A stretch of 6,957 nucleotides of DNA from Synergistaceae bacterium (GCA_031273365.1 JAISSA010000204.1:1-6957); one strand, 5' to 3'; positions 1 through 6,656 are shown, counted from the first letter of the stretch. Translations and numbers: made by a program. Notes: generated by a model not told the origin, from the sequence alone.

Positions 1-86
1 CACGTGGAATCTTTTTCGACGTGAATCAGAGTCGCCAGGGCGGATCAGGCGGCCTCAGGTCCTCCGGTCTTTAAATCGGGCGACGT

Positions 87-1946
87 TCAGGCCCGGCCGG
101 ACTGGAGGACCGACTTTCCCGCCGTCCCTGCGGCCTGAGCCGGGGGTCGGGAAAGCGGCTCTTCCCTTTTGAAAGAGCCCATCCGGAAAGATCCAGGGGT
201 CAGGGATTCAGGTCTGGAAAGTTCGAGTTTGAAGAATTCAAGCATCTGCTCGAGCTCGCCCGCAAGTGTAGCCAATCCCTCGGAGCCGGAGGCCATGCGA
301 TTCGCCGCGACCGAGACCTCCTCCGCGCCGCTTCGGATATTTTCTCCGGAGCGAGCGGCGTTTTGCACCCTGTCCGCGATGTTCTGGATGGCTTCCGCAA
401 TTTCCTCGCTCGACGCGGCCTGTTCCTCCGAAACCGCGGCGAGGTCCTGAGTGGCGGCGGATATCTCATTCAGGTACGAAATCATGCTGCCGATGACCTG
501 CTCCGTCTCTTTGGACAGGTCCTTCGCGCCCTCGGACGCTTTGGCGTTCTCGAGCGACATGTTGACCACGACGTCGAGGTCCCCCATGATCGTCTTCGCG
601 AGATTCTCGATGCTCTTTGCCGCGACGTTGCTCTCCTCGGCGAGCTTGCGGACCTCCTCCGCGACCACCGCGAAGCCCCGTCCCGCCTCGCCGGCCCGCG
701 CCGCCTCTATGGCCGCGTTCAGGGCGAGCAGGTTGGTCTGGTCGGCGATGCCGCCGATCTGCGTGACGAAATTTTGTATCTGACGTGTCCTCTCGCCCAG
801 CTCCTGCACCGATTTCGCGGTCGAGGAAGCGTTCCCCACGACTCCCTCGATGCTGGAGACCGCCAGACGAACGGACGACATGCCGTTTTCTCCCGCCTTC
901 ATGGCGTTCTCCACCCTGGTGGCGATGTCGGTCCCCTTTTCGGCCGTGGCCTGAGAGCCAGCCGCCACCTCCTCCACCGACGCGTTGACCTCCTCTCCCG
1001 TGGAGGCCAGCGAGTTGAGGCTCGTTCCCATGTCGTCCACGTTTGTGCGAAATTCTCCGACGGACGCGCTCGTCTCCTGCGCCAGCGCCGAAAATTCCTG
1101 CGAGGTGTCCAGTATCCTGACGCTCGCTTCCTTGACGGAGCCGATGATGCGCCTGAGGTCGTCCGCCATCTTCTGGAGCCCTCTGCCCATCATGCCCAGT
1201 TCGTCTTTGCCGGCGGTCGGGAACACGCTGACCAGGTCCCCCCCGGCGAACAGGTCGACGCTGGCCTGAATCCTGCGAATGGGGCCCGTGATCATGCGGG
1301 CGATCAGAACGCTCAGCGAAAGCCCCGTCAGCAACGCAACGCACGATACGATAATGATCTTCACCGCCCCCCGCTTCGCGTAGTTGTCCGCCATGGCGCT
1401 CACCTCGTCGGCCTCTTTGACCAGCGCCTGCGCAAACTTCTCCTGGATGGTCACGTACTCGTTCTCCAGGTTCGCGATGTCTCCCCTCCTGTTGAGGCGA
1501 TTCAGCATTTGGGCGATGTCGACGTCTCTCCCGACCCCGGCGGCGATGGCCTCATCCTGCAACCTCCTGTATTCCGGACCGATTTTTTTGAGGGTCTCAT
1601 TGATTTCTTTCAGGTTGGGCGGCAATAACTCCTCTTTGACCTGCGAGGCGATTTCGGCGACGGCTTTCCTGTTCGCCTGGACGCGGTTCACGTAGCTGTT
1701 GATTTCTTCCTTATCGTCCGTGAGCATCATACTCAGGATCATACGTCTGCTGTGCGCGGCCAGATACTTCGCTTCCGTCATTCTCATGGCCATTTTGGCG
1801 TAGTTGTTGTACATATCCTGCATTCTGACCGCTATCGTCGTGCTGGTGGAATAGCCGCTGCCGGCTATGATCAGCATGAGCACGAGCATGACCGCAGCAA
1901 GAATGAAAATTTTGAGCACCGTGCGGAGATTTCTAAACCATGACAT
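87..1946 (-). CDS. Methyl-accepting chemotaxis protein (transmembrane chemoreceptor)
   Basis: Inner-membrane chemoreceptor of 619 residues, expected to signal through CheW and CheA to flagellar or pilus motility. A short basic N-terminus leads into membrane segment 1 (about residues 10-32). An extracytoplasmic, mostly helical domain of about 160 residues (34-191) looks like a four-helix-bundle MCP sensor. Membrane segment 2 (about 194-217) is followed by HAMP (about 218-270), with P222 and the DELG motif at 248-251. The signalling domain spans about 285-570, and its hairpin tip is very well conserved (IADQTNLLALNAAIEAARAG, 400-419, then E420 and GRGFAVVAEEVRKLAEES). The C-terminal tail (572-619) is Ser/Pro/Arg-rich and shows no NWETF-type CheR/CheB docking pentapeptide. 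The ATG start is supported by an AAGGAGG ribosome site and a promoter upstream. The gene is complete, with a TGA stop. The family call is firm; the ligand cannot be read from the sequence. Confidence 0.97.
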   Translation of the reverse strand: MSWFRNLRTVLKIFILAAVMLVLMLIIAGSGYSTSTTIAVRMQDMYNNYAKMAMRMTEAKYLAAHSRRMILSMMLTDDKEEINSYVNRVQANRKAVAEIASQVKEELLPPNLKEINETLKKIGPEYRRLQDEAIAAGVGRDVDIAQMLNRLNRRGDIANLENEYVTIQEKFAQALVKEADEVSAMADNYAKRGAVKIIIVSCVALLTGLSLSVLIARMITGPIRRIQASVDLFAGGDLVSVFPTAGKDELGMMGRGLQKMADDLRRIIGSVKEASVRILDTSQEFSALAQETSASVGEFRTNVDDMGTSLNSLASTGEEVNASVEEVAAGSQATAEKGTDIATRVENAMKAGENGMSSVRLAVSSIEGVVGNASSTAKSVQELGERTRQIQNFVTQIGGIADQTNLLALNAAIEAARAGEAGRGFAVVAEEVRKLAEESNVAAKSIENLAKTIMGDLDVVVNMSLENAKASEGAKDLSKETEQVIGSMISYLNEISAATQDLAAVSEEQAASSEEIAEAIQNIADRVQNAARSGENIRSGAEEVSVAANRMASGSEGLATLAGELEQMLEFFKLELSRPESLTPGSFRMGSFKREEPLSRPPAQAAGTAGKSVLQSGRA

Positions 1947-1955
1947 TCAGGACTG

Positions 1956-1962
1956 CCTCCTT
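1956..1962 (-). promoter_or_regulatory. Ribosome binding site of the MCP gene
   Basis: On the minus strand this reads AAGGAGG, a near-perfect Shine-Dalgarno sequence, 9 bases before the ATG at 1946-1944. It fixes the start of the chemoreceptor at the methionine directly before the basic N-terminus and first membrane segment. Confidence 0.85.
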
Positions 1963-2012
1963 ATGATCCGGGATTGGATGCATTTCAGCTTTATTGCAGG
2001 GCATCTCTGTCT

Positions 2013-2048
2013 TAAAAAAAGTATAAACAGGCTTCCAAAGAGGGTCAA
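2013..2048 (-). promoter_or_regulatory. Sigma-70-type promoter of the MCP gene
   Basis: On the minus strand a -35 box TTGACC (2048-2043) is separated by exactly 17 bases from a -10 box TATACT (2025-2020). A run of six T follows, then AAG, so transcription probably starts at about A2013 or A2012 and leaves a leader of about 66 bases. The match is to the housekeeping sigma consensus; I see no flagellar sigma-28 pattern here. The promoter points only at the chemoreceptor and suggests that it is transcribed apart from the pilus genes. Confidence 0.75.
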
Positions 2049-2127
2049 CAATAATTCACTGTCGTTGGCTTAGGCAAAACTAACGATCTGAGGTTCATGG
2101 CATCATACAAATATCGATTTAATCATA

Positions 2128-2176
2128 CTTCGCCCAAACGAAGGGGGAGCGATTGCCAGGCGGCATCTCGCTCCCC
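2128..2176 (-). terminator. Strong hairpin pair, probable terminator of the pilus operon
   Basis: A perfect 9-bp inverted repeat, GGGGAGCGA (2144-2152) with TCGCTCCCC (2168-2176), is extended inside by a 4-bp stem TGCC/GGCA (2154-2157 with 2162-2165) closing a four-base loop. Directly abutting it is a second, smaller stem, CTTCG (2128-2132) with CGAAG (2139-2143). In the direction of transcription the large hairpin begins 79 bases past the stop of the 126-residue gene and ends about 95 bases before the MCP -35 box, where a terminator would be expected. It lacks a proper U-tract on either strand (the minus strand continues CTTCGTTTGGG), so it may act with Rho, protect the mRNA 3' end, or have another structural role. 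Confidence 0.5.
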
Positions 2177-2188
2177 TCTGCGTCCGTC

Positions 2189-2231
2189 GATCGGGGCAAA
2201 ACTGAATGCACTGAACGCATGGAGCCCGATC
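2189..2231. repeat. Imperfect inverted repeat enclosing a 9-base tandem duplication
   Basis: GATCGGG (2189-2195) pairs with CCCGATC (2225-2231). The arms enclose an inner 4-bp stem ATGC/GCAT (2206-2209 with 2217-2220) and a tandem duplication ACTGAATGC (2201-2209) and ACTGAACGC (2210-2218) that differ at one base. On the minus strand it lies between the stop of the 126-residue gene and the stronger hairpin, so it would be in the 3' untranslated part of the pilus operon message. It may be an RNA fold or a protein-binding site; function unknown. Confidence 0.4.
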
Positions 2232-2255
2232 AGTGCTCCCTGTCCCCGGCGTTCC

Positions 2256-2636
2256 CTACATCGCGCGAACGGGCCGGATTCGGCAAAGGGAGACCGTGCC
2301 CGAGGATCCGTTCAGCTCGACGGCCACGGGCACTCCGGGGGCCCGTTCCAAAAATTCCTCCCAGGGGATTTCCCCGTCCTCCAGGTAATAACGGCAGGCG
2401 GAGCTCAAAATCCCCGACGCCCTCCGGCCGTCGGTCAGCAGGGTGATGATTCGGCCTTCTTTCGTCTCCCCGACCGCCTCGCAGAAGCCCTCCACGCTCA
2501 GAATGCCGGCGGGTGCGGCCTCGGAACGAAGCACGCCCGTTTCCGCCGCCAACAGCGCCATACAGCAGAAAATCCTCAAAAAACGATACACCCCGTAATG
2601 CCTCATTGCATATTTCCTCATTGCATATTTCCTCAT
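2256..2636 (-). CDS. Small exported hypothetical protein downstream of pilY1
   Basis: A 126-codon frame that I do not recognise as a named family. The N-terminus is MRKYAMRKYAMRHYG, a direct result of a 15-base tandem repeat, with in-frame ATGs at residues 1, 6 and 11. A likely signal peptide follows: basic residues, a hydrophobic stretch at about 22-36, then RSEA-AP with possible cleavage after A40. The cysteines at 24-25 do not sit in a lipobox. The mature part (about 86 residues) alternates hydrophobic strands and turns (GRIITLLTDGRRASG, VPVAVELNG, GTVSLCRI) and could be a small beta-barrel; it has three cysteines (52, 81, 118). It lies 18 bases after the pilY1 stop and probably shares its transcript, which suggests a periplasmic or pilus-associated role. 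GC-rich codon use matches its neighbours. The true start may be any of the three methionines; the third gives the most typical signal peptide. Confidence 0.7.
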   Translation of the reverse strand: MRKYAMRKYAMRHYGVYRFLRIFCCMALLAAETGVLRSEAAPAGILSVEGFCEAVGETKEGRIITLLTDGRRASGILSSACRYYLEDGEIPWEEFLERAPGVPVAVELNGSSGTVSLCRIRPVRAM

Positions 2637-2668
2637 TCTGAAATTTTCCTCATTCTAAAAATTTTCCT
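2601..2668 (-). repeat. Four degenerate tandem repeats, each with a Shine-Dalgarno-like site and an ATG
   Basis: On the minus strand four units follow one another without gaps: 2668-2651 (18 bases, AGGAAAATTTTTAGAATG), 2650-2634 (17 bases, AGGAAAATTTCAGAATG), then two identical 15-base units AGGAAATATGCAATG at 2633-2619 and 2618-2604. A further AGG (2603-2601) begins the next partial copy. Each unit has AGGAAA about 7 to 10 bases before its terminal ATG. The first unit overlaps the last codons and TAG stop of pilY1. The ATGs at 2636, 2621 and 2606 are in frame with the 126-residue gene. The ATG at 2653 is out of frame and reads MRKISE to a TGA that overlaps the next ATG. Confidence 0.9.
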
Positions 2669-5600
2669 TCCAGAACTGCAGCACGGGAAAGTCGTAACGA
2701 TCCGGAGGGGTCGGCTCCTCGCCTGACCCGAGCGCTCCGAAGTCGATGGCGATCCCGTCCGCGTGGGTTCGAAATCCATCCAGGTCCGGCTGCCGCCTCA
2801 GCTGATCCAGTGCTCCGCTCTGCAAAACCTTGATGCCCAAAAACATCCTGCCGTTCGAGCTGGAGATCCCCGCGACCTTGATGTTGTTGAACACCAGCGA
2901 CTGTGCGCCACCCTTCCACGCGCCCCGTCCGCTGACGGGATCCAGGGCGTACAGTTTGCTGTCTCCCAGCTCCGGGCATTTTTCGTCGTCGTCCGGCTGG
3001 CGCGTACGCGCAATGAAGGTCGACACGTAGAGGACGCCCTGATATAAAAAGGGCGAGGTCGTCACGTATTCCGCCTCCGTGGGTTCCTTCGGGTGAATGA
3101 TTTTCGGTCGGAGCCTGAGAAACCATCCTTTGGCGGACGCCGGGACGGAAACCTGGCCGCCCGTTTCGCCGTAGGAGGGGAAGACGTCGCTGGCGGGCTT
3201 TATGTACTTCAGAGCCACGAGGTCCTTCGTGGTCAGGGAGGTGGGGACGTCCTCGCTCAGGTTCCTGTTTTCGGTCAGGTTCAGGCCGAAGATGAACTGC
3301 TCCTCGTTGGTCAGCGTCCTGTGCGCCGGCGCCATCAGGTCCGACGTGCCTCCGAAGAGCCAGCGCGTCTTCCCCTGACGCCCCACCTCCAGCGCCCGGG
3401 TTATGGCCACGGGTTTGTCGCCCGTCAGGGTGCGAAGCTGAAAGATGCTTTTCAGGTTCCACCTGGAGGGAGAGTCTTCCATTTTACAGTACAAAACGTT
3501 GCCCTCGCTGTCCGCCGTGAAGAATTCCTGCGCCCTGTCCCCCCTGGAAATGTAGCTGACGGGCGTGATGCCCATCCCCAGAACGCGCCCCGAAGGCGCT
3601 TTGAAGCCATCGGACGTGGTCAGTTTACGGATGATGGAGGCATCTTCGGGATTGAAAAGGTAAAAAACCCTGCCCTGGCTGTCCGCTCCATATTGATATC
3701 CCAGCCCTCCCGGCAGAATTCCAACCCCCTCGTCTCCGCCGGAGGGGGTGCGGACCTCGCCGGCGGCTATCGTCAGCCCCAGGTCGCTGTAGTCGCGGGT
3801 ATTTTTGTTTCCCGCCGCTGCGGCGCCCCAGAGCTTCACCCCATCCAGGGGCCGGGGCTCCGCCGCCTCGTACCGGGCGTTTTCCACGGCCCAGAGGAAG
3901 TTGGGCTCGCTTCCGGGCACGGTGACGTCCATCGCGTAAAAACCGTTGCCTCCCCATCCCATATTGCCGATCATAATGGTTTTGTACCCGTTCGGTGTCT
4001 TAACGTCCCTGGCCGACAGCATCCCGTCCAAAAGCACCAGAGGCTTCGACCGTATCGTGGTCGTCCCGTCGCCCGTGTACCAGGAACCGTCCAGAGGGAA
4101 AAATTTTTGCTCCCGAATCCGGTTCTGGAAAATGTTGGGCGGGATAAAGGCCCATTTTTCGTCGCCGTCCTCGAAATCGAGCGCGTGCAGAACCCCGCGG
4201 TTCGTCTGGAAATAGATTCGTTTGTCCCTGGCGGGAATGGTCGGGAACAGGGGCGCGCCCACGAGCGCGAAGCCGGAGTGCTCCATTTCTCCCATAACGC
4301 CGGGATCGTCCCTGTAGGTGATCAGCCAGTCGCGGAACTCCGCTGCGTGCGAGGAAATCCCCGTCAGCGATTTAAAGGCGTCGATGGACATGCCGTTCAC
4401 CGGCTGGACGGAGACGCCGCTTTTGCCCTCCGTCTCCAGGGAGGTGTACACGCGCCTGTTCGCGCCCTTCAGGGCCATCAGGCGCTCTCCCTCCCAGTCC
4501 AGCGTCGAAGGGGATGAAGCGTCCGGCGGGACGACGTATTTACGGAAGGTTCCCTCCCACTGTTTGAGCATATTTATCTGATAGGAAGAGGCGAACAGCG
4601 CCTTTTCCTTTCCGACGTCGCGCATGGGCAAAATGACGGGAGCGCCGGCGGCGAACCGCTCCGTCCGAATTTGCAGCAAAATCGACTGGAGCGCCAGAAT
4701 CAGGTCCGGGACGTTATCGGCGAAAAAGGGCCGGACGGTCCTGTCCGGCGTTCCATCCGGCAGGGGCTGCCCCGCGTGAGCCATGCGGGTGATCGCCTTG
4801 CGCAGCCTTCGGGCTCCGGAATCCGTGGGCCGGTCAGGCGCGTAGGCGTCGCCGTCGGGCGCGTTCGACGGAGCGGGCGGCATCATTCCCACGAAGATCG
4901 TGCGGATCGGGGTGTCCATCAGGTAGGTCCTCTCGATCCATTTTTCGCCGTCCCAGTGACGGCCGCGCATGTTCTTCGAGTTCAGGTACAGGTTTTTCAG
5001 CGCGACGAGGGGGTCCTGCCCCGGAATGCTCATCTCGTTGCCCCCCGTAAAGACCACCATCCAGTTGGTCTGGCAGGAACCCGTGACCGGAAAGTAACCG
5101 CGGGTGTCGTCGGCCTCGCCGGAGGGTTTTATCTTGAACGCCAGGCCGTTTCTGCCTCCAAAAGGAGAGAAGAAGTCGATCACGCTTCCCATGGCCGACC
5201 CCGTCATCAGGCCCTCGGAATTTTTGATGCGTTTGCTCAGGATCCCGGTCCCCGATCCCGCCAGCCCCTGCCACAGTTCGCGGTTACTGAGCCCGCCCCG
5301 CGCGTAATCGACCGCGTAACGGCCGTTCAGCACGGGCAGGTTGGTTCCGCTGCCGGCGGGGTTGTTTTCACTGTAGTTCAAGAGGTGAAGGCCGTCCCTG
5401 CCGTAGAAGGCGGAAGACAGGATCGTCACCCCGCCCGGGAAAAGTTCCTCGTTGACGATGCGGTGCGGATTGCTCAGGCCGCCCCGGCTGTCGTACTGCT
5501 CCACCCCGTCGATCAGCTCGCGAAAGGCGATCAGGCTGGAGGTGGGGCTGTAGGTCCCGTCGGCTCTCAGGGTGTACATGTAGTCGAAGGGAACCCGCAG

Positions 5601-6656
5601 ATACGCCCGCCGCTCGTGACGCCGGGAGGCGTCCGAGGCCGTCTCGTAGTTCGAGAGAACGGCCTGATACGCGACCTCCGTATTTCCATAATCCCCCCCG
5701 GGGATTCCCGAGTAACTCTCCGGCGCCGTTCCGTAGGGAAAGGAAATCCATTGATTCTGAGCGCCGTTGTGCGTGGCTCGAAAGTTGCTGGTGTAGCGGC
5801 CCTGATAGCTGCCGCTGCTGCTTTCATACGCGGAATTTCCGTACGACATGAAGGGCGGCCTCCGGACCATCGCGCCGGGGTTGACCGAACCATACTGGTA
5901 GTCGAAGAAGTTTCCCGCGACCCCGATGCGCATTCCCGCAAGCATCTCCGCGTTTTCCTTCTGTAAAAGACGCCAGAGAACCAGCTTCATTTGATACATT
6001 TTGCTGTCGTTGGGAACCAGTTGGGCGACCCGGGCGGAATCCGTTATCGCCACTCCCTCGGTGAAGCCGGACGGCAGCCTGCCTTTGGGCGCACGAGCCG
6101 CGTTCGCGTCCCTGAACGTCAGCAGATAGGGTTTGTCCGGATCCGGAGAATAGTAGCTGTCGGGGTTCCCAATGACGTTGTTGGAGGCGTTCACGTCCTT
6201 GCCCCAGCGCGTCCAGCCCACCGACCTGCTGGGATAGGAGTTGTTGGCATAGGCGTAACCGGTTCGCTCGCTTCCCATGTCGGGAACGCCGCCGTTCGCG
6301 ATTCTCGCCGCCATGGTCTGCGTCCCCGTACTCAGAGGGCGGGCCCCGGAACCGTAGGTGGCGTCCTTCAGCAGGCTCGCCCTGAAGTTGGCGTCGCGCA
6401 TCAGGCGGAGATTGTTCCACATGAGGCTGTCGTTTGTGTTGAACGTGGGAAGTTCCCCCGTCATGGACATCGTCATGGAGGACGAGGTGTCGAGGAAGAA
6501 CAGAACGTTGGGCTCGACGCCCGTCAGGATCGTGTCCTCGAGAGGATAGGTGTCCTTCGTGAAGGTCCTGAGAGGAATCGCCGCGGAGGCCGGCAGGGCC
6601 CCGGGCAACATAAACGTAAACAACAGGATATACGCTATTTCTTTTATTTTCTTCAT
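2655..6656 (-). CDS. pilY1: PilY1-type type IV pilus tip adhesin / assembly protein
   Basis: A complete 1333-residue exported protein. The signal peptide is clear: KKIK, a hydrophobic core at 7-22, and ASA-AIP with cleavage after about A25. The N-terminal half is a large vWA-like region. Its metal-site motif DTSSS (56-60) follows the strand NVLFFL; RIGVAGNF (243-250) fits a central strand, and SCQTNWMVVFTGGN (527-540) matches the family pattern CQxN...TDG, but with TGG in place of TDG. The C-terminal half (about 685-1245) is a PilY1 beta-propeller: WEGTFRKYV (700-708), RGVLHALDFEDGDEKWAFIPP (820-840), WGGNGFYAMDVT (901-912), GADSQGRVFYLF (990-1001) and CPELGDSKLYALDPVSG (1227-1243). The length is in the range known for PilY1. 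Homologues cap type IV pili, promote pilus extension and bind surfaces. The ATG at 6656 has a ribosome site upstream. The start of the gene is AT-rich and the rest GC-rich. The family call is strong; the bound ligand is unknown. Confidence 0.9.
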   Translation of the reverse strand: MKKIKEIAYILLFTFMLPGALPASAAIPLRTFTKDTYPLEDTILTGVEPNVLFFLDTSSSMTMSMTGELPTFNTNDSLMWNNLRLMRDANFRASLLKDATYGSGARPLSTGTQTMAARIANGGVPDMGSERTGYAYANNSYPSRSVGWTRWGKDVNASNNVIGNPDSYYSPDPDKPYLLTFRDANAARAPKGRLPSGFTEGVAITDSARVAQLVPNDSKMYQMKLVLWRLLQKENAEMLAGMRIGVAGNFFDYQYGSVNPGAMVRRPPFMSYGNSAYESSSGSYQGRYTSNFRATHNGAQNQWISFPYGTAPESYSGIPGGDYGNTEVAYQAVLSNYETASDASRRHERRAYLRVPFDYMYTLRADGTYSPTSSLIAFRELIDGVEQYDSRGGLSNPHRIVNEELFPGGVTILSSAFYGRDGLHLLNYSENNPAGSGTNLPVLNGRYAVDYARGGLSNRELWQGLAGSGTGILSKRIKNSEGLMTGSAMGSVIDFFSPFGGRNGLAFKIKPSGEADDTRGYFPVTGSCQTNWMVVFTGGNEMSIPGQDPLVALKNLYLNSKNMRGRHWDGEKWIERTYLMDTPIRTIFVGMMPPAPSNAPDGDAYAPDRPTDSGARRLRKAITRMAHAGQPLPDGTPDRTVRPFFADNVPDLILALQSILLQIRTERFAAGAPVILPMRDVGKEKALFASSYQINMLKQWEGTFRKYVVPPDASSPSTLDWEGERLMALKGANRRVYTSLETEGKSGVSVQPVNGMSIDAFKSLTGISSHAAEFRDWLITYRDDPGVMGEMEHSGFALVGAPLFPTIPARDKRIYFQTNRGVLHALDFEDGDEKWAFIPPNIFQNRIREQKFFPLDGSWYTGDGTTTIRSKPLVLLDGMLSARDVKTPNGYKTIMIGNMGWGGNGFYAMDVTVPGSEPNFLWAVENARYEAAEPRPLDGVKLWGAAAAGNKNTRDYSDLGLTIAAGEVRTPSGGDEGVGILPGGLGYQYGADSQGRVFYLFNPEDASIIRKLTTSDGFKAPSGRVLGMGITPVSYISRGDRAQEFFTADSEGNVLYCKMEDSPSRWNLKSIFQLRTLTGDKPVAITRALEVGRQGKTRWLFGGTSDLMAPAHRTLTNEEQFIFGLNLTENRNLSEDVPTSLTTKDLVALKYIKPASDVFPSYGETGGQVSVPASAKGWFLRLRPKIIHPKEPTEAEYVTTSPFLYQGVLYVSTFIARTRQPDDDEKCPELGDSKLYALDPVSGRGAWKGGAQSLVFNNIKVAGISSSNGRMFLGIKVLQSGALDQLRRQPDLDGFRTHADGIAIDFGALGSGEEPTPPDRYDFPVLQFWKENF

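Larger units (their letters stand above)
1947..2255. other. Gene-free region between the small exported protein gene and the MCP gene
   Basis: About 309 bases without a supported gene. The part near the chemoreceptor (1947-2130) is clearly AT-richer than the surrounding genes and holds its promoter, leader and ribosome site. The part near the pilus operon (2128-2231) holds two or three potential hairpins and a small tandem duplication, listed separately. A weak 7-bp inverted repeat with one G-T pair (2062-2068 with 2080-2086) lies just upstream of the -35 box and could be an operator, but it is not strong enough to call. The plus-strand reading frame that crosses this region has no ribosome site, and its product looks like shadow translation. 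Confidence 0.7.

Noticed and set aside
1..86. Factor-independent terminator after the MCP gene
   Set aside because: Only short GC-rich dyads with tiny or very long loops are present, and none is followed by a T-run on the minus strand.
363..1628. Long plus-strand open frame opposite the MCP gene (421 codons)
   Set aside because: It is antisense to a well-conserved chemoreceptor. Its product is rich in Arg, His, Gly and Asp in the manner of shadow frames in GC-rich DNA, with no family motif or ribosome site.
1947..2013. Riboswitch or structured leader in front of the MCP gene
   Set aside because: The leader is only about 66 bases, with 4-bp dyads at most, and shows no recognisable riboswitch core.
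2097..2726. Plus-strand frame across the intergenic region and small gene (209 codons)
   Set aside because: Its translation contains repeat-derived runs and no motif. The minus-strand small gene in the same place has a signal peptide, an operon position and start-site signals.
2650..3462. Minus-strand open frame overlapping the 3' part of pilY1 in another frame (270 codons)
   Set aside because: It lies entirely over the conserved propeller C-terminus and its translation lacks hydrophobic core patterns. I found no sign of a frameshift in pilY1 itself.
3093..4517. Long plus-strand open frame opposite pilY1 (474 codons)
   Set aside because: It is antisense to the recognised propeller domain and shows low-complexity Arg/Gly/Val-rich composition without domain motifs, as expected from codon bias on the other strand.
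4671..5966. Long plus-strand open frame opposite pilY1 (431 codons)
   Set aside because: Same reasons: shadow composition, no recognisable domain, and complete overlap with the vWA region of pilY1.
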